Assembly (NCBI GenBank): GCA_036362985.1
Contig: JAYGXS010000005.1
Location: 6,384,775 to 6,448,774 of the forward strand
Length of the DNA stretch: 64,000 bases
Reading direction: 5' to 3'
Origin: Ligula intestinalis
Taxonomy: Eukaryota; Platyhelminthes; Cestoda; Diphyllobothriidea; Diphyllobothriidae
Numbering within the stretch: the stretch's first letter is position 1; each line of letters opens with the position of its first letter. The position numbers and the translations under genes were made by a program. Under the pieces are notes generated by a model, which worked only from the letters and a program-made list of their open reading frames with translations, had not been told where the DNA came from and made no database searches. Below, piece after piece: positions 24,388 to 34,499 of the stretch.

Positions 24388-24862
24388 TGCAAACAGTCAG
24401 GAGCCACTTTATCGGACACGCGGGCAGGCAGCCAGCAGGCGGGCAGCAAGCCGCGCTCAAGGTAGGCTACCGATTCACCTACACGCGGCAAACGCAAACT
24501 GGCAACCGATCAACCAATCGTTTATTTAAAATGTAAAGCTGCGGCTAAGCTAAGACTCTGAAAAATTAGTCTTTGAGTCACAAACCAGTGATCGCATCTT
24601 CGTCTTCTGAACTGCTTCCTGGGACTCGAATATTCGCTACTATTGACAAACCAATCTCATCGCTACTCACGCCAGAACAGTATCTGATTGGCCGGCTGCA
24701 CATGTTTATCCACGCGTTTGTTACCTAAACTATGTTGTACTAATGACGCTAAAAAACTTCTACTTTAGTGCTCTTCTTGTCATGCTCTTCCTCGGGGGCT
24801 CGCACAAGGCATAATTAGGCGGTGACCTCTCAGCCTTAGCGACGTTTACAACACAAACTTAA
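24388..24862 (+). repeat. Family A interspersed repeat, copy 2
   Basis: Matches copy 1 throughout. Upstream it shares with the 41446 copy a leader CAGGxGCCxCTTTAxCGGA, so the true 5' end precedes the CAGCCAGC head. It contains ACTCACGCCAGAACAG, GATTGGCC, CTTCTTGTCATGCTCTTCC and GGGGGCTCGCACAAGG. It lies just downstream of a minus-strand PLE family 1 relic. Confidence 0.75.
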
Positions 24863-24899
24863 TGTTTATGGAGGGGAAGATAATCGTTTTTTTTTTCGC

Positions 24900-25310
24900 A
24901 CTAAGTAAACATTCCCATGCATCCAACGCAGCTCAAATCTATTAGCTTGAGAGCTGACGTGAACCCGTTCACCAGAACTGGGCAGAACAACGCCGTCCAA
25001 GAATGCTACCCATTCGCACGGCTTTACGGTACTAGTTTGCGCAAACTTCTTCCCCAAAACATGCTTAAGTGGCTTGCTCAGAAATTATCTCAATGGTTTT
25101 TTCGAAGGTGGCTGTGTCCAAAAGACGACGATTTCCCAAATCACAAGTCCAAGAAGACAGAGAAGGTTGGAACAATGTTGACTGTGCGAAAGAGCTTCAG
25201 AAAAGGGCTCTGTCACGCGCTAGCTCCGAAACGTGCTCTACTTGGTTTTGATAGAGAGATGTGCTTTAAGTTAACATGTAATGTTACAGCCTTTCATCAA
25301 GCCCATTAAG
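24900..25310 (+). other. 130-codon open frame without family assignment
   Basis: The frame 24917-25309 begins MHPTQLKSISLRADVNPF and is rich in basic residues near its end. No motif is recognised, no splice signals or promoter are seen, and it directly follows a repeat. It may be a mobile-element fragment or chance. Confidence 0.2.
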
Positions 25311-25319
25311 TTACGCCAC

Positions 25320-26490
25320 TATTCGCATATTTAACTTCAAAAGTTTAACGGGCAACCTTATCTCTTCGGCAATTCAGTATCGGGCCTGTATAACTGCGTA
25401 GATACTGACAAAAGGAGAATGTTTACAGGGCTTATGCATGTGTTCTTATTAAAAATATATTGTTTTTAACCCCGCCGGATGACAATCTCTCGCTCTCTTC
25501 CATGGTTGAAACCGTCGCCAGGTGGTGATCGCATGTCAACTGACAAAAGTTCAATGCGTGCAATGAACAAGGATTTACCCTCTGCAAACTCGCCCCATGG
25601 CCAAAGTTAATGCCCTAGCCTTACTCCTCTACCGCAGTTAAATGACCTCTTCGTGCCGATCTAGTTAGTAGTAGTAGTAGTAGTGACATTAGTAACAGTA
25701 ACAGCCTTGGTTTTCTTGAGTCCGTCCTGAGGTCTACTGAAGAAAGGTCATCCTGACTTTGTCTCTTCACCGGTTCAAACGGGTAAAATCTTACAGTGAG
25801 ATAGACACTTGCGCGTCTATTTCACCAAAATCTCGTCTCTGTCTCCAATCACCATCCCTGCGCTTGGGCGTATGGTGGACATAATCGACATCGATGGTCG
25901 AACTATCACATGCAAGTTCCCCGCTTGTACAGTGCGATAAACGAAGGGTTTAAATCATAACACATTTATAAACCCTAGAAAACTCTCCTATTTTTATTAT
26001 CGATGCAATTTACAGGCTGGATGATGAATTACCGGAGATATATAGTTGCCAAATAGACTATTAAAGTTAATGCGTCAGAATCTGCAAACTTAATTAGTAG
26101 AAACTCCGCAATACTTGGCGATTGGAGCAGCGTTCATGCTGTAACTCTTTGTGTGACAACTCTATGACCTTCATCTACAGAAAAGTGTTGTAAATGGGAC
26201 GCAAGTGTCTTCTTCACTTTCTGCTGAACGCAAATTTGAATTTCCAGCTGAATGAACCTGAACTTGTCTGGTGAAGTACGATTCAAATGACCAAATGTAT
26301 AATTGGATCAAAATGTTTGCCTGACAGATTCGATAGTGCATCTCACATGAAACAATGCATCCAGGGTTTAGTGCAAGAGCGTATCATTGTAAAACGCTCA
26401 ATGACTTCCAAGTAGTTCTGCATAATTTCCATTTTTACGATTGAAAAGTCGTATTGACAAAAAATTGGTGTCAGTTATTCGGCCAAGGGG
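25320..26490. other. No gene; short TAG trinucleotide run
   Basis: Contains a TAG/GTA microsatellite at about 25666-25684 and otherwise nothing identifiable. Confidence 0.4.
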
Positions 26491-26499
26491 TACGGATTG

Positions 26500-26880
26500 C
26501 TTGTAATCTGCCTCCCTTGGCCGACTGCACGCGGAACTCCCACACCTCCTGAAGCCACACCATCTGGAGACACACCAAACGAAGACACAGAGAATAGTCA
26601 AGCACATGCTGCGTGGCTGACGTACGCACCTCAATCCCCTGACCGTGAGAACACTCCCGTCCCTGTCTTCTCTTCGTTCCGCAACCAACGTTCAAGACAT
26701 GCTGGCACTCGCATTAAGGAGACGAGGGAAAACCCGGATGCTTACTTTCACCTCCAACCCCTCCCCTTCCCAACCTAATGATCATAAAACCACTGCAATT
26801 AACTGACCATTTTATTCTCCATGTTGTTGTATCGGCCCGATGATGAATGACTGAAAATAATTGTTTGCCAATATGACTTT
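26500..26880 (+). mobile_element. PLE-type 3' end with hammerhead-like motif
   Basis: A non-coding or eroded stretch ends in CCGATGA (26837-26843), GAAA (26853-26856) and GCCA (26867-26870). GGC at 26834-26836 pairs with GCC as stem I. The tail TTGCCAATATGACTTTT matches other family 1 ends. The 93-codon frame over this stretch (26497-26778) has no motif. Confidence 0.5.
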
Positions 26881-27114
26881 TCGACGTCCAGGTAGTCAGG
26901 GCTCGGTTATGTTTGCATGAGGACGGCGACTTGAACCAAAAATATTCATGCTAGCCAATCCTCTTTTTTGGTATTTCTCCCTCTCCGAACATGTTAAAAG
27001 GAGACAGAGAATAGAAAAACCACTTCCGGCATGAGCATCACGATGGCACGCGCAGCCCAGTCTCAGTTGAGGGCCACACGAGAAATGCATTAACTAGTGC
27101 ATTGGACCCCTATT

Positions 27115-27324
27115 TTATTTCCGGTTCGGACGAGTCATGACCATTATTACGGCAGCCACGCTTAGCAGGATAGCAAAAACGCAAGCAATTCTGCCTAACC
27201 CATGCATATAAGCTTTCATTTGAGGATACATCGGAGCGCTATGATGAGGGCTTACATTGATAGAAGACAGTGGGATTTTTTGAGTATGTTTAATGTCAAT
27301 ACAGGCGATTGAATGATGTAATGG
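27115..27324 (-). CDS. Possible terminal exon with one membrane-spanning segment
   Basis: On the minus strand a textbook acceptor (tttattttatttgcag, exon start 27324) opens a 69-codon frame. It ends PLSSINVSPHHSAP, MYPQMKAYMHG, then a hydrophobic stretch (IACVFAILLSVAAVIMVM) and a short basic tail TRPNRK before a stop that overlaps an AATAAA. This would suit the stalk, membrane anchor and tail of a type I protein such as the CUB gene upstream. Against it: the frame needs a phase 0 junction, whereas the CUB exon at 41827 ends in phase 1, so an unseen exon would be required. No family motif is present, and a 69-codon open frame can arise by chance. Confidence 0.2.
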   Translation of the reverse strand, partial: PLHHSIACIDIKHTQKIPLSSINVSPHHSAPMYPQMKAYMHGLGRIACVFAILLSVAAVIMVMTRPNRK

Positions 27325-27739
27325 CTGCAAATAAAATAAAGTGCATCGCATTCACCCAGTGTTAAAAGTCACTTTGAATAAAGAGAACAAAGTGTGTCTC
27401 CCCGTTCGAGAGAACAATTATAAAAAGTGTATTCCCATGGCAACACAAACAGTTCGGTTCCTCTAAGTCAGTAGCAAGGCCTATTCTGCTGCCTCAATAA
27501 CAGAGCTAGGAGGATGTGTTCTTCACATACACTGAAGAACAAACTCGCCCTTACACACTGTGAGAAAACAGCTTTCTCGAGAAGTTAATAAATGGATTTA
27601 TAGAGGAAGCTCCCCCAAAACAGCCAACGTACCGACGACTGAGCAAAGAGCCTTATTTATCATATTTGTTTTTTTGTGGGGCTGCCCAGCAAGCAAACTT
27701 CTGCATCTTAAACGCTAACACGCTGAAATCTCGCGCACG

Positions 27740-27930
27740 TATTCAGCTGCTAAGATTGGACAAGCCTTTTCAAGCTCTTAACCTCTTGGCCTTGAAGGCA
27801 AGGATCGCATCCCGTTTCCTACTTCTTCAGTGTACATCAAAAGCTCTACGTGCTCCTGCGGTGCAGGATATACTGGTCAAACAACCAATCAGCCTGGCTA
27901 AACTGAGGCATGGTTAAATCCATGCAAATT
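27740..27930 (+). mobile_element. PLE family 1 relic: GIY-YIG start
   Basis: The plus-strand frame reads SVYIKSSTCSCGAGYTGQTT then NQPG and a stop, corresponding to the CSCGAGYIGRTT start of the endonuclease. The domain is cut off after about 12 residues. Confidence 0.7.
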
Positions 27931-28095
27931 AAACTAACTGTCGGACAACTTTACCTACCTCCCTCCCTCTGTGGCCCCTTAATCTGACTAGGATCTGATC
28001 CACGGACACCTTGCTGATTGGGTACTCAAACGCTCATCACTCCAACCTCTCGCATAATATTATAAACGCTGTCAAAATGTCAGTGTCTGGACGAA

Positions 28096-28290
28096 TTAGC
28101 GCCCAAGACAGGTCATAAGGTGGGCGCGGTTGAATTGGGGAGTTGTCCGTCTCGGAGGCGTTTCCAAGGCCACAACTACGCCGCATGCGGTCGTGTTAGT
28201 TAATTTTATCCATGGCACCTGTGGCGCCGCGACGAAATTATTTTGGGCACACAAGGTCGCATCCCCCCTCAACGACCCTAACAACAACAC
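28096..28290 (-). mobile_element. Inverted PLE family 1 endonuclease tail
   Basis: The minus frame contains TLCAQNNFVAAPQVPWIKLT, the same block as CAQNNFVAAPQLPW at 35.5 kb. It is flanked on both sides by plus-strand PLE pieces, so the locus has been rearranged or has a nested insertion. Confidence 0.65.
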
Positions 28291-28340
28291 TATATTTTTC
28301 CACCAACCAGCATAGTTGATTCATTCAATTACCATATAAA

Positions 28341-28490
28341 TGTAAAGGCTTGACGAGAATTTATCAAAAACAACTTTATGTTTACCAATTTACCTTCCGA
28401 AAATTTCAAAGTAAATTTTCGCAAATTTACAATATTGTAATCGCTTAATGATAAGTAATTGAAAACACATGTTCGCCAAACTTGACTTCT
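28341..28490 (+). mobile_element. Two PLE 3' termini in tandem, each with an eroded hammerhead-like motif
   Basis: First: GGCTTGACGAG, GAATTTATCAAAA, TTTACCAA (28347-28387). Second, about 95 bp on: GCTTAATGA, TTGAAAACACATG, TTCGCCAAACTTGACTT (28443-28486). Both follow the same layout as the family 1 end, but their cores carry substitutions. Confidence 0.5.
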
Positions 28491-28499
28491 GAAATTAAA

Positions 28500-29475
28500 G
28501 CGGTCAAAAATGTCTGGCTAAAGGCGTTTGATGACCCCATGGGATTTCAGGTGTGGCTTCTTCATTGTTACGCCTGCAGTTATGGGATGCGTTTTAGGTT
28601 TACGTATGCTAAGGGGCGTTCACATCCTATTTGAAAATATAGAAGGTAGATAGCAGTGTCATCAGTGGACGACCAGTAGGAGCAATGCGGGTTTCAACTG
28701 GACAGGGTCTACAGAGAGAGATCCAGCAACTGCTTACTTCTGCAACTGCCGCAAAATGCTGTTTCATTGAAGTTTGGGACCGAGCTTCCAAGGCATTCTG
28801 CGAAAATGGTAATAATCCACGGGCATGACCGAGACTCCCACATCTATTTCCTACAGTGTGTCCTGGTTAGCTAAGGATAGTGCTTTGGAAAAGGGAAGAG
28901 CGATGTAGGGACTTCCTAGGCTGTAAGTCGAGCATGGACTTACATGCTAAAGAAAATGCCAAATACATTTTAGTGCTTAATATGAATTTAAATGAACGAA
29001 CACACCAACAATTGGCGGGGTCCAGGTTCCTCCACGGCTCCATCATGTCAAATTAGTTGTCTAGGTTAGCTTGTAAAACGTAGAAAGTAAAGGGCATTTC
29101 TGTTTGCTCATATGTGTGCAGACACGTATTTAATTTTACTGAATCAGGACCATCAGTAGTCATATTAATCCTTGGCAGATTATCTATGCGATTATGTATA
29201 TTACAAGCCCAGTGCTTTTTATAAGTAAATGGTGAGGATTGTTGCTCTTTTGGAGGTCCTGCGTTGTCGTAAATGTGGCCTTTGTTATACGTACGTTATA
29301 AGCTTAGGCGTTCGCAAATTGTTATTACTTGGATTCATTTGAATACACTTACCAATAAAGGGCTTTCGAATGAAGCTCTGATAGGTAAGGCCAATGACTT
29401 TATTGCCATAAGACAGCCTTTTATTTGCTTTCGATGAGAATGCTAGCCTTAGGTGTGGATCTCTACAGCAAAGTA
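28500..29475. other. No recognisable gene
   Basis: No open frame of note and no repeat match seen. Confidence 0.4.
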
Positions 29476-29479
29476 AACC

Positions 29480-29760
29480 TTAAATTGGAATTCAGGGTAA
29501 GGACTGGATATTAGGGCAAACGTAAGGGTTCAAAATTAGGATACCGTTAAGTTTAGGTAATGAGGTTGGTGATAAAAGGTTAGAATTAGGGCGTAGGATC
29601 ATGGGATACATTTTTTAGACAGAGTAAAGACTAACAGCGAGGATAAGTGCTTACGGGCAGACTTTGAACTAGGGAGTTAGAAGGTAGGCGTTTAAAATTA
29701 AGATAAAGGGTTAAGAGTTAATGTTTACAATAAGCGTAAGGGTTCAGGCAAACTATTTCT
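29480..29760 (+). repeat. Degenerate TTAGGG-like tract
   Basis: Over about 280 bp there are many scattered TTAGG, GTTAAG, TAAGGGTT and TTAGGG-like words (AGGTTAGAATTAGGGCG, GGGTTAAGAGTTA, CGTAAGGGTTCA). This suggests an old interstitial array of the metazoan telomere hexamer that has since diverged. Confidence 0.45.
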
Positions 29761-29789
29761 ATTTTAAGCAATCTAGAGTTGTTTAACGA

Positions 29790-30440
29790 ATCTGGCGCGG
29801 TTGTTGACAAAGCAACTACGTCGGAGAAACCGGAAAGATTACTCCGGACGCGTACGACCAAGCATGCAGCAGAGATGAAAAATAAGGAAGCATACTCCGA
29901 GTTTGCAGCTTACTTGACAGAATCTGGCTATATTTTCTAGTTTGACGAGACAAAACTCCGCGCTAAAGGTGGCAGCCGCGTGAGCAACGAGCTGCTCGAG
30001 TCTTGGTTCTAAGGCCGTCATTCCACCACCAAGCGCAACGATTTGCCGTTCGCATGCTGCGTACTGAGCCATAACTTGAGCAAGAGAATCAGCCACGTGG
30101 GAAGAACCATGCCCAACGACCACTCTAACGACAGCGAGGATAATTATCGCGCATATATGAAGCCCAAATAGAACACGGACAACGAAATCGTGGCCATCAA
30201 TGAGTCGGAAGCGGACTTCAAAGACATAATTGCGCCAACTGCAACCCCCAACCTCAGTTACTGGAGCTTATAATTATAGTACGCATGCAGGTGGCCGCTA
30301 CCAACTTTAAACACGGGGCAATCTATGCATGTATCGCTCCAATTTTTGCATGTCTCGTTCTATCCTATAATTACCTATGATTAAGGATTCTCGACAGAAG
30401 CCAAAACGTCGGGAAAATAAACTGCTTGCTTTAGCGATCG
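29790..30440 (+). mobile_element. PLE family 2 (subtype b) relic
   Basis: Plus-strand text: TSEKPERLLRTRTTKHAAEM, EFAAYLTESGYIF, a stop, FDETKLRAKGGSRVSNEL, LESWF, a stop, then KRNDLPFACCVLSHNL. The order equals the 51.1 kb and 36.5 kb copies. It ends near 30378-30420 with AAGGATTCTCGACAG and AAAACGTCGGGAAAATAAA, the same terminus as at 52.6 kb. Confidence 0.72.
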
Positions 30441-31059
30441 GACCTTCTTCTTCGGAACTGCTTCCCGATACTGTTTCTTATCAGTCCCTATTTTCGGTTC
30501 TTCTGCTTTCTGCCCATTTGCAGCCTATTTTCACATTATATTTTGATTTTCGCGCTCCTTTGCTAAGTCCTTTTTGGGGTGTTTAAACAATTGTGCTGAA
30601 ATCGCTCTTTTTTCCGGAATGCTTAGCCTACCGCTGCCTTGTGTTCTATCAGTAAAAGTCCTTATTGCTCCACTAGTGCTGCAAAACAGAATACCTTCGT
30701 TCGAAGTTAGACTAAATTCATGTGACAAACCCAAACCCGAAGTGAGCGTTTAAGAATAAAATCAAAGTAAACAGTGTAATTCATTCTGTTAACGATAAGC
30801 AGGACCAGAATCGAAGAATTTTATGAAATTAACCTCACTACCCTTCAAATTGAGTTATATTGCGCTGCCCATAGGCGCATCGGCTATTGCCTGACGGTCC
30901 TGTAAAGTATTACAGTCTTCAGCGATCCTCATTTTGTACTCATCATAACCTGCAGATACTAATGCTCAGGGGTTACCTCGCAAACAATCAGCGGAATAGC
31001 AGTTGCTATTTCCGGCTGAACACGTTTGCAGTTCTCCACGTCTTTTCCTCATCGAAGCT

Positions 31060-31775
31060 CCCGTGCGACCTGCAAAATGATTGTTTACCTCTTACGAAGG
31101 CTGTCCCCTTCCTCCCTCGAATGCTGGCCGTCCTCCCATGTTTACCCTACTTGATTGCACATCACTGAATACTCCACCCACCCGGTTTGGGCTCCCTTTT
31201 CTCATTTTCTCATGGCGGCGAGCCAGCTGTGTGTCTCCCTCCTCCTTCTTGACCCGCTTTATCCGAGAGCCGTTTGTCCACCACCCCTGCGGGCACCCTT
31301 CGACACCTCCCGCCGTTGACACTTTCATATTGCCTCTGTTAACGAAACCCCGCCCCCCTTTTGTGTTGGTGTTTCAGACCAATTCTGAGGTCTCGTGAAA
31401 TCATATAAAACCAGAGCCCCCTCCCATCCACTAACACACAAGCTTTTCCAAGTCAAGTTTTGTCCTGCGTGGCGTCATTCTTGAACCTGTGTCGTTACCT
31501 TGTATAGAGTCAGGTGGTTTGACCGACTTCTTTTGCTCTTGACTTGGTGTGTCCGTTGTTGAGGTTTGTATACTTTTTATCCTTTACTGTTTGTGCTCAA
31601 TAGTACCGTACCTTTTTAATAGTTGTAATCATTGGGTTTAAAGTACACGTAGCTGCTGGATACTGAGTCGGAGAAGTCGAGAAGCTAAAATAGTAGTCCA
31701 GACCCTTCGTATTGTGGCTGGCAAAGACAAGGGAATACTAGCTGCCTAGTTTGCAGTCTGGGCCCGAGAATTAAG
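31060..31775 (+). promoter_or_regulatory. Promoter-like or LTR-like segment
   Basis: A C-rich region is followed by CATATAAAA (about 31403-31411), then a pyrimidine-rich leader with ACACACAAGC about 30 bases downstream, and a long untranslated stretch to the ATG at 31776. The layout resembles a TATA promoter plus leader, or U3/R/U5 of an LTR element. No partner LTR or clear primer-binding site was found. Confidence 0.3.
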
Positions 31776-32575
31776 ATGGAAAGCAGAACGAGGCAACCAA
31801 GTTCCGTTATCGGTAGCAGAACGTTCATCAACGAATGGCAATCAGCGGAAGGCCCGGAAGCCGAGTATACTGAAACCGAACTCCTAGCTTCGGATCGGAT
31901 ATTTCAATCAGTGGTTCAGTCGACAAGAAGGAAAAGCTACGTTGAACAGTGTACAGTAGTTGCCGACTATTAAGCCTACCTCGGGCCCAAACCAAATTGG
32001 GCTTAATAAGCGGCGGGCGTAATAACCGGAGAGTCCTAGTTCCTGATTAACAAACGCAGGATAGGCACTATACATTACATACGTACTGTATTATGTGTAG
32101 AGCTTGGTTATATACAAGAAAATAATGCTGTTTGTCTGTACGTTACGTAATAGCAAAAGCAAAAAATGATTTGCGACACGTTTAAAAAAGTGGTCTAGTG
32201 TCAGTTGTTTTAGAGGAAGCTTCACTCGCAAGTGCTCTTTAATGTCCTTCTCCAGGCAACATAAATAGTCAAATTTTGTGAAATTTGATGCCTGTAGTCC
32301 AGGTTGCAGAGTGTAGAGAGATAAGAATCTCATTCGATCCTGTTTGCAAACTGGGGTTCGCAGTCGGCGACTGGGCTTATTAGCGGGCGGATTTTGCTAG
32401 GTAAAATTCCATCCCAAGCTGAATTGGGCTTAATACGCGGCTGGGCTTAATTGCCGTGGGCTCAATAACCGGCGACTACTGTACTAGACTTTCCACAACT
32501 AGGTGGTGTCACAAGGACTATGAAGCATATTCAAGGGATTCTACTGGTTTAACAAATGTCTCCACTGTTTTTTGA
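31776..32575 (+). pseudogene. Short ORF split by a pogo-like insertion
   Basis: From ATG 31776 an open frame (starting MESRTRQPSSVIGSRTF) runs into the transposon inserted at the TA at 31952-31953. Skipping the element to 32484 keeps the same frame open for 30 more codons, to TGA at 32573-32575. The ORF is about 89 codons and I do not recognise it; it may be a retrotransposon gag start or a host exon. Confidence 0.35.
31952..32483 (-). mobile_element. Pogo/Tc-like DNA transposon remnant, copy 2
   Basis: 532 bp with near-perfect ends: left TACAGTAGTTGCCGACTATT, right (reverse complement) TACAGTAGTCGCCGGTTATT, flanked by a TA duplication. The internal minus frame (32091-32333) repeats copy 1: LYTLQPGLQASNFTKFDY, LEKDIKEHLRVKLPLKQ, LTLDHFFK. 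This fits Tc1/mariner/pogo target preference. No catalytic domain remains. Confidence 0.82.
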
Positions 32576-32589
32576 TACATCCGCAACTT

Positions 32590-33765
32590 ACGCAGGTTCC
32601 AGCGATGTTCCTGAGCATTTTATGTTTTCCTTTTCTGCTACATGTTATTTCAGATATGAGGAATATTTAAAGGATAACAAAAGAATTTATAGGATGATGA
32701 TTTCACCTGAGTATTCCTGAAGCAGATTATTCGCAACCAGGCCTAAGGCTCAGCTGTGCTTTTCATAGGATTTTAATCAGCTCATGCACAAGAACCTGCG
32801 TTTTACAGCCAGCCCAAATCCGGTTAGAGCACTGGTAGCGTAGCGCTTTTTTTCTTCAAACAAAATAGTTTGTCGAGCGAGTGTTTTGTGTCCACGCTTC
32901 GTCGAGCCAATAGACTGATAGAAATGTGCCACTTTGAGGACAAAAGCGGATTTTTTCAGAGGGGAAATTGCGATTTATAGCCGGATGAGGTTCGGCTAGC
33001 CGTTTCGCGGGCTAGCGGATTACGAATTATGGATCGGGGTTGGAGGGGCGGGAGTTGCCTAGGCATTAATGACATTGTGAAATAGGATTGGTGGCTGTGA
33101 GAGGTGAGAGCAAGAGAGAGAGAGACGACAGCTCATAAACTATTAATGAAACAACGCAGGGCCTGCGTGTTGTACGATGGATCGGAGCAGCCCGCTGAGG
33201 GCAGGACTTCGAATTCACACCGTCCTCGACTGTCAGTCATTCAGCGTGGCCACACGTAACAAATTTTCGGTAGCAGGGTATCTGCTATATATTTTTTAAA
33301 CGACTTTTCAGTGCCTGCTTGACGCACGCACAGAAAGAGTGGCCACACTGGGCTTACAGCATGATCGTTGCAGTCTTCTCAATCTCGTTATTGTTGTTAA
33401 ACCTGAACAGCAGGCGCTGAATAATGATTTTCAAAAATCGGAGGACAGCATATTACATTTAAATCGCGGCAGACAACGACTACGTCCACATTAAGACACA
33501 CAGAGGGCTTAACATCAGTGACGTACAAAGCTGAACACTCTGTCTATGCGCAACAGGCACGATCCGGCCCCCATTGGAGGTTTCAACTGGGGCAAATCTG
33601 GTCTCGCATGAGTTGGAATCCCACATAGACAATAGTGAGAAAGAGATTCCATTACACCGTCGCTCGGCAAGCTTAAAAGCTACGACCCTTTACCCGTTGT
33701 TATGAATTGATGTGTCTAGTGAGGACGTAAAATTGCATGCAGTAGTAGTTTCAACAAAATTGTAA
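32590..33765. other. No recognisable gene; short GA-rich patch
   Basis: Contains a GAGAGA run near 33113-33123 and GC-richer text, but no frame or repeat was identified. Confidence 0.4.
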
Positions 33766-33769
33766 AATT

Positions 33770-34205
33770 ATACCTTATATCCAACTTACCGTTCTGGAGC
33801 TAGATTAGTATGGTTTACGGCGCCAAGTGCCACGCACACCTTCAACGTATATAAGTAACAACTTTAGGTTAGTTTATTTTATTTGCTCATTTAACTTATT
33901 TATTTCAAGCAGACACGTTTTTCGGGATCCTCAAGAAAATGTATATACGAAATTTTTGACACTGTATCCCCAATAAACATTGCAAAAGTGCTGGTACAGT
34001 CATAGAGTCATCTTGTGTGGATGCCGATTGGTAGCTGCAATCTGTGTCAGTCCATGGTGAACATCATTACTAGTCGCAGTAGCGTAATCGCATATTGGCA
34101 ACGGTAATTTGTGTCGGTTCGGGGTCAGTCGGATTCATCCGGTATGGGCGCTAATTGCGGTTCACCTTGGTCCGTGGTGATCAGCTGTAGTGTCTTCATT
34201 TTTTT
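33770..34205 (+). repeat. Family E interspersed repeat, longest copy
   Basis: Carries the CTTACCGTTCTGGAG head, then TTTTTGACACTGTATCCCC, AAAAGTGCTGGTACAGTC, GTGTGGATGCCGATTGG, TTTGTGTCGGTTCGGGGTCA, GTATGGGCGCTAATTGC. The second half is found inverted at 52205-52500, just behind a PLE family 3 endonuclease frame. Family E may therefore be the 3' tail of that PLE family read backwards. Confidence 0.6.
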
Positions 34206-34499
34206 TGTGATTTTTATTTACTCCATCCGGCCCGATACGTCGGTTTATGCATGAATTGTAGCAGGCAGATCTCTGTGTGGGTTCAAGTATTTTCTGAAGC
34301 AACAGTCAGGCTTGTCTGAACAGTCTGGGAAACGCAAATAATCGTCCACTGTACTTCTTACTGCTCCGCCCCCTCTGTTCCTCTCCCTCTATCTTAGATG
34401 GCTAGGCGATAGTGACTTGATAAAAGGTTCTTAATTTGTGAAAATTTCCACTGAAAAGTTAAGATGATAAGTTGGCGTACATACCGTTGTACAGTTCCT

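Noticed and set aside
29839..30123. 94-codon minus-strand frame
   Set aside because: Exact antisense of the family 2b PLE endonuclease text on the plus strand.
33830..34205. Short tandem repeat reading of GTGTCGGT/GTCCGTGGT words
   Set aside because: Explained by family E, which has the same text in an inverted copy at 52.2-52.5 kb.
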